A DNA stretch of 64,000 nt, taken from Cytospora piceicola (Eukaryota > Ascomycota > Sordariomycetes > Diaporthales > Cytosporaceae). The notes under the pieces are model-generated. The model made no database searches. It was given only the letters and a program-made list of their open reading frames with translations, and was not told the DNA's origin. Numbering within the stretch: the stretch's first letter is position 1; each line of letters starts with the position of its first letter. The position numbers were made by a program, and so were the translations under genes. The stretch spans positions 1 to 64,000 of the forward strand of contig JALQBC010000041.1 in assembly GCA_023375675.1 (NCBI GenBank). The letters are read 5' to 3'. Of the stretch, positions 59,094 to 64,000 are shown piece by piece.

Positions 59094-60007
59094 TGTTGCT
59101 GTAGACGTCCTGGTGTCCCACCTTGACAAAGTCGAAGGTGAGGCGAGTCTCGATACGACGCGAGGCTGGAAGAGAAGACTCGAGTATGGTAAGGAGTAGA
59201 GTCATAAGAGAGTAATTAAGTTGCGGCGAGGGGCGCAGAAGGTGGTATGTGTTTGGAAGATGGAAGATGCAAGATGCGAGATGCGAGGTTCTAGAAAGGT
59301 TGCAGGCACCTAACTTGGCCCTCGAGTCTATTCAGGAAGGCGCGATGAGCTAGTTCACTCCAGGAAGGGTGAAGTAGGCGGAAGCAACAGCGAGATGTAC
59401 CTAGGTAGTAAGGTCAGGCAGTTGGGATGACTGAGAGGCAACCGTAAGCTGAACTAGTGCCAACTGGCAGCGGGGGTGGCCCAGCTGGCAGGCGCAACGT
59501 TGAAGTGCCTTTGATGTTTGATTGGCGACTGCTGACCTCAGACCCACATATCTGACCCCTGTTGCTGAACCAAGTACAGATATTGAAGTCAAAGGTTGAA
59601 GTCCCAAAGACAAAGGCCACTTACTCCGGCTGCCTGCGTAAACAGTTAGAAGTGAGCTACAGCTGATTCCAGCACAGGCAACGGCGAGCCGAAGCCATGG
59701 AGCGGGCCCATCACGTGGTTGTCACGTGCTGAGTGAGCGTTGTTGAGGCCTATGGGCAGGGAAGAGAAGTCACATGTCGGTGGTGAAGATGTAGCCTAGA
59801 CTATAAGTGGCGTTTGGTGGTAGGCGCCTCACAAGTTTCATGTGTACCTAGGTAGTCAATCAATATGGGATGTGTCGTCTTCTGCGCCCACTGGTTTTGA
59901 CGTCTCAATCCAAGGCTTCGATGATGAGTGGCAATAGACAAGATACAGTGGTATCTTAAGCAAAATTGTCCACCGAGTAAATATCCTGAATATTTCACAT
60001 ATTCCTA
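59094..60007. other. Intergenic with two palindrome copies
   Basis: About 900 bases; TACCTAGGTA occurs at 59398-59407 and 59845-59854. An AAGATGCAAGATGCGAGATGCGAG run lies near 59267-59287. No gene is seen. Confidence 0.5.
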
Positions 60008-61840
60008 TCACAGCGTCGGCTCTCCACCCACCACCGGCAGTGGTTCAGTTGAAGGCACAGCCACTGTGGCCCAAGACTCCTCATCCAGTACCAGGGTATC
60101 GTCCTTCTCTTTCAGATAACGCGAATAATCAGTCACACCCTCTGCACTGCTTGGCACCCCAGAGTATGAGAACCACGTTTCACCATCACATGTATCCATC
60201 CCTTCGATACCCTCCACGATCGTCTCATTCCAAGCATAAAACGATGTCACGTTCTGCCTAGTCGCCAGGTTCTGGCTGCCGATTAGCATGCCCGATAAAG
60301 TCGGAATAATAGGGGTTGCGTCTGACAAGAGACTGCGGTCGATCATGCAAAACACGGATGAGATCTCGTCATCTGTTTCAGCTATCACATACGCGCTGTA
60401 GAGATTTAACGGGTACGAGTACGTTGATACGAAGCCATGGTCAAATGATCCAGAATAGTTTCCGGAGCTGACCATAGTGAGCGATTGGTTATAAGCGGGG
60501 GTGGTCATGTTCTGTATGCTCGAGTAGAAGAGTTCCTGATTCCACGAGACCACACTCTCAGTCCCGTTGCTGGCGGTGATAGTGGACGTAATAGAGATTT
60601 CCCGACGAGCGCTGAGGGAAAACCACAGTGACTCGTTCGTTATTGAGCCATTTGGCGATATCGTTGTGCTCAGCTGTGGAACATATTCGAATGCAGGTGC
60701 AGAGATCTTGCTGGTGGTATTGCTGGCCATGGTGTAGTTGACCGTTTCATCCAACCACACAAATACACTGCCTGTCACCCACCAGTTCTGACCAACGGCG
60801 CCGAGCTTATCCTCAGAGTAGCTATCAAATCCGACGACCTGGATCTTGAAAGTATGCTCTTGGCCATCACACAGCAAAGACAACCAAGGCGTAACATCAA
60901 TCTCGAACGGAGGTAGGTCATATGTATCGATACCAACGATAGGCCGCCACAAGCCTGGGTTGACACCGCCGGTGAACAGGATTGGAAACGGCCAAGAGGC
61001 ACCCGCGAGCTGGTCATCGATGAGGAGCTGTACCTCGCGAAACGGGCTGTAGCCATATAACCACCCCTCGTTGCTCGGAAACGTCTCGACATACTCGCTC
61101 GGGACATTCGTGTACCAGAACTCCTCGGCGCCGTTGCCGGAAGCCATCAGTGACACAACAGCAGTTTTGATGTTTCTGGGCAGTGTGAGGGTAACGGAGC
61201 CGTCATCGTCTGGCAGGGAGAAGACTGGTGTCTTGTTTTCCGCAGACGTGAGATTGGAGATCGGGTAGATGAGCTCCGCCGGGTGGAACCCCTCGCTGTA
61301 CTCGTCGTCAAAGTAGAGGGCTTCCAGTGTGATATTGTAGGCGCCGGTGTACAAGTCACCGTCCACCACGTTTCCCAGGTCGAAGATGATCTTCTGCTCC
61401 TCCCGCATCAACTTGTCGAAGATTGTCATGTCCTTGTGGAAGCTCCAGTAAATTCCTGTTTCCGTAGGCATCGCGGTTGAGGTTCTCCATATCTCAAAAT
61501 CCCCAAAGAAAAGTTGTGCCAAACGGTCATACTGCCTGCCTCGCGACACTACCGACAAGTTGAAAACGGTTGTTGTAAAGGAGCAATTCGCCGGCGGAGG
61601 ATGATATTGGCCGATGAACGGTGTACCGTAGGAATTGGCAAAGTCGTTCTCGAGGATGGTCTGTTTGCAGCTGTATCCGTCGAGGCTTTTCCGAGGCGGC
61701 GTTGCTGCTTGCACGACCTCCAGGAAGTCACCTGGCGTGGAGCCCGAGCTTTTCTGGCGCGCAGCGTGGGGGAGGCGTCTCGATGCGAGACATTGGCCAA
61801 GGAGGCTGAGCGCGGTGGCCAGCGACGTGATCCGAACCAT
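60008..61840 (-). CDS. Secreted peptide-N-glycosidase A (PNGase A) family protein
   Basis: 610 residues in one exon with a signal peptide at about 1-19 (LATALSLLGQCLAS). The body shows the fungal/plant PNGase A pattern: CSFTTTVFNLSVVSRGRQYDRL with FFGDFEIWRTSTAMPT, then GIYWSFHKDM, a later FWYTNVPSEYV, the GYSPFREVQLLIDDQLAG block and FPILFTGGVNPGLWRPI. These enzymes release N-glycans from glycopeptides, acting outside the cell or in the secretory path at acidic pH. About fifteen N-glycosylation sequons are visible, as expected for a glycoprotein. The length is typical. Its neighbours are a DUF7730-type gene and a secreted GH5 cellulase, but no shared promoter is evident. Confidence 0.93.
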   Translation of the reverse strand: MVRITSLATALSLLGQCLASRRLPHAARQKSSGSTPGDFLEVVQAATPPRKSLDGYSCKQTILENDFANSYGTPFIGQYHPPPANCSFTTTVFNLSVVSRGRQYDRLAQLFFGDFEIWRTSTAMPTETGIYWSFHKDMTIFDKLMREEQKIIFDLGNVVDGDLYTGAYNITLEALYFDDEYSEGFHPAELIYPISNLTSAENKTPVFSLPDDDGSVTLTLPRNIKTAVVSLMASGNGAEEFWYTNVPSEYVETFPSNEGWLYGYSPFREVQLLIDDQLAGASWPFPILFTGGVNPGLWRPIVGIDTYDLPPFEIDVTPWLSLLCDGQEHTFKIQVVGFDSYSEDKLGAVGQNWWVTGSVFVWLDETVNYTMASNTTSKISAPAFEYVPQLSTTISPNGSITNESLWFSLSARREISITSTITASNGTESVVSWNQELFYSSIQNMTTPAYNQSLTMVSSGNYSGSFDHGFVSTYSYPLNLYSAYVIAETDDEISSVFCMIDRSLLSDATPIIPTLSGMLIGSQNLATRQNVTSFYAWNETIVEGIEGMDTCDGETWFSYSGVPSSAEGVTDYSRYLKEKDDTLVLDEESWATVAVPSTEPLPVVGGEPTL

Positions 61841-62825
61841 CCTGACAGGTTGTTGGTCAGCAGGTCACCATCCGAGGGCTCAGTTGCGCGGAAGCAAAGA
61901 CGGGATGGAGTGAATTGTGCAGCGCATCCAAATGTCGATCGGTGCTGTCGTTATCTGTGGATGGTTGGTTACATTTCTCCACAGAGCCCACTTCGTGCTG
62001 CTGGGCGATAGGGAAAGGCCCAGGGGCTGCCGTTGTTACCCGAATAGGCAATTCTGCCCTCATTGCGACAACCCGATTGGTGGATCGGCCGCCTCTAGTC
62101 GCCGCCGCGCGATGTTCCGCATTGCGGGTCACCGGCCGGACGGACCTGGTGTGGCGTGTACTGTGCACCCTGAGGCTAGCAGCTAGCTGCGGCGTTTTGG
62201 ATCATTGCAGTATAGTCAGCGGAGGACACGGAGAGAACGTCATTGCCACCAAGCGATGGTGCGGCCGGCGGCGAGCCCCGTGGTTACAAGCCTTTGTTCC
62301 AGAGGCATACACTCCAAACACCGAGAGGCCCGAGTAATGCTACCGTACGGAGTATCCAGCATCCGTCATCATCAAAAGGGCACTAAGGATGTGATCGCCA
62401 CCTTGTGTCGCCCTACAAGGCGTAGCGAATGACTTATACGGCATTTGGATGCCGAGCACTGAGTATCAACAGCTCTAGGTGAGATATTGTCAGGGACAAC
62501 ATCACCCATTTGACAGGTCGCCTCCGAATGAACTTGACAATACAATGCTCGTAACCGTAGAAGGGACTGTTGTAGTTATCCCTGAGTCCTTGCGTATTGG
62601 AAGTATAAGTAGAATTGTGTTTGTATTGCTCTCGTTGACTCCCAACTTTTGATAGAACTCTTTTGTCCTTGTTGGGGAGGATTCGAGATAGAATTTCCTG
62701 GCCCCGAGTAATGTACATGCATACAGGATTCGTGTAAGATATGTGCAACGCGAAATGTTCGAAATCGATGACACGCCCAAGCCTATGCAATACCGACTCA
62801 ACCACATGCATCTTAACCAAACCAC
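61841..62825. other. Intergenic, promoter of PNGase A and 3' flank of cellulase
   Basis: About 985 bases. Short frames on both strands overlap and lack domains. Confidence 0.5.
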
Positions 62826-64000
62826 CTAAGCACGGGAGAAACACGTCGTCATGAGCGCCGTGTCGACGAAGTCTGCAGCAGTGTTGCCCGTAGGCGTGAG
62901 CGACAGCGCGTAGGTACTGCTGAAAGCCCCGGCAGCCCATGCGATATAACCCAGAAAGACATCGGCGTTCTGGTTCAGGAAGGTAAGCTCTTCGCAAACA
63001 TACTTTTCGCAGGACACAGTGTTGCCGCCGCCGGTCTCGCTGACCATGGCCATGCGGCCGTGCTTCCGCAGCCAGGTGGCCAGGGGCGCCGTGCCTAAGG
63101 CGGTGCCGTTTGTGACGCATTCCGGGGACGATCCGGTACCGTCCGCGTCGAGGTACATGTGCACATCGAAGTGGATGTTGGCAGTGCTTCCGTCTGGATT
63201 GGTGACTGCCAGAAGAGCGGCGCCGGCCTCCGTGGGAAGTACTCCGGCTGCTGAGAATGAGGAACCCGGGATCAGGATCACTGGGGAACGGAGTGTTAGC
63301 CATATTCCCTCTTAGGGGCCAGTCTGCCCCTGGTGGTACTAATAGTGAGTACTTACTGTTATCTGGTGCCAAATGGCGTATAGCGGTAACAGCTGCCTGA
63401 ACTGTTGCAGCCCAGGGCGCGATATGCACTGCAAAGTTCAAAGTCAACACTTGAAAAGTTCCAAAATGAACCCAGGGGGTGGAGGCCAGTCGATGAGCTG
63501 TCGAAGGACCCAGAAACTCGCCCCAGAGGCCCAAAGCCGCACGTTGAGATGTGAGTTGACTTACAGTCATGAGGTTCATTCATAATTCCAAATATGACGT
63601 TCGTATTCGTGCCGTACTTCTCTGCGAGTGATGTCCACAGGGCAGCGAACTGTTCGTTGGTAGGGCCACCCTGACCAATGATCCCGCCATTCCAGCGCGC
63701 CTACACCACACTATATTAGCAAACCACCAGAGCCACTGTATCCGTGGGGTTTTGCAAGAATATGGACGTACATAGTTGTGGATATCGACAACGCACTTCG
63801 CCCCGGTCGCCAAGCAGCTCTGCATCAACTGGTCGTATGTCGCGAAATTTGACGCGTCAAGAACGCCACCCACGACACTGTTCGTGAGATACTGCCAACT
63901 CACTGTAAGACGGAATATGTTGAGGTGGTCCTTGGAAGTAAAGTGTTGCATTTGTTCGGCTGCAGTTTCGGGCACGGCAACACCATTCACTGAACAGTAT
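62826..64000 (-). CDS. GH5 endoglucanase (cellulase), 5' end outside the window
   Basis: Visible exons: complement(join(62826..63280, 63357..63428, 63565..63700, 63772..>64000)). Introns are 76, 136 and 71 bases with GTAAGT/GTACGT donors, all frame-consistent. The translated part starts around EQMQHFTSKDHLNIFRLTVSWQYL, continues CVVDIHNYARWNGGIIGQGG, then FGIMNEPHD with the acid/base Glu, and VSETGGGN with the nucleophile Glu. It ends with a compact C terminus (MTTCFSRA) and no linker or CBM after the catalytic domain. It matches the Trichoderma Cel5A/EG II subgroup. The GH5 core here has RLTVSW where RLPVGW is usual. Beta-1,4-glucan cleavage outside the cell is expected. The signal peptide and any N-terminal CBM lie to the right of the window. 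Confidence 0.94.

Overview
This window is nuclear DNA of a filamentous ascomycete (Pezizomycotina). Short introns of about 49-130 bases with GTANGT/YAG borders, intergenic DNA that is longer than the genes, no operons, and fungal families (Clr5, DUF7730-type, PL3 pectate lyase, GH5 cellulase, PNGase A, fungal purple acid phosphatase) support this. The secreted pectate lyase and cellulase suggest a plant-associated or plant-degrading Sordariomycete. No marker in the window fixes the genus.

Layout. 1-625 is the edge of an AT-rich, RIP-like block of degenerate 72-bp tandem repeats. 626-5383 has no convincing protein gene but carries an intronless tRNA-Thr(UGU). 5.4-14.4 kb holds a flavin/pyridine-nucleotide oxidoreductase (-), a coiled-coil protein with a possible SUKH-like core (-), a prostaglandin-reductase-type dehydrogenase (-), a short non-autonomous hAT-like element with perfect 8-bp target-site duplication, and a SAM methyltransferase (+). 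16.6-19.4 kb carries a secreted PL3 pectate lyase and a tiny 44-residue secreted peptide. 21.8-32.3 kb carries a Clr5-domain protein, a glycine-rich conserved hypothetical protein and a two-finger C2H2 regulator (all -), the last preceded by a long pyrimidine-rich leader. 32.3-42.1 kb is a gene desert with microsatellites and many copies of a 10-bp palindrome. 42-50 kb has a BTB-like protein (+), a UPF1-like SF1 helicase with four coding exons (-) and a Lys/Ala/Pro-rich protein (+). 51-64 kb is the densest part: secreted purple acid phosphatase (+), carotenoid/stilbene oxygenase (-), SnoaL-like protein (-), DUF7730/F-box-like protein (-), PNGase A (-) and the 3' part of a GH5 endoglucanase (-) that leaves the window.

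Functional themes are secreted hydrolysis of plant polymers and phosphate or glycan scavenging (PL3, GH5, PNGase A, acid phosphatase), and small-molecule redox or aromatic metabolism (oxidoreductase, MDR reductase, carotenoid oxygenase plus SnoaL neighbour). I see no PKS, NRPS or terpene-synthase backbone gene.

The most unusual signals are the palindrome TACCTAGGTA, with 15 exact copies, all outside coding sequence, against well under one expected by chance; the hAT-like element; the micro-secreted peptide; and the helicase whose first coding exon is only the ATG. Exon borders were placed by eye from splice consensus and reading-frame continuity.
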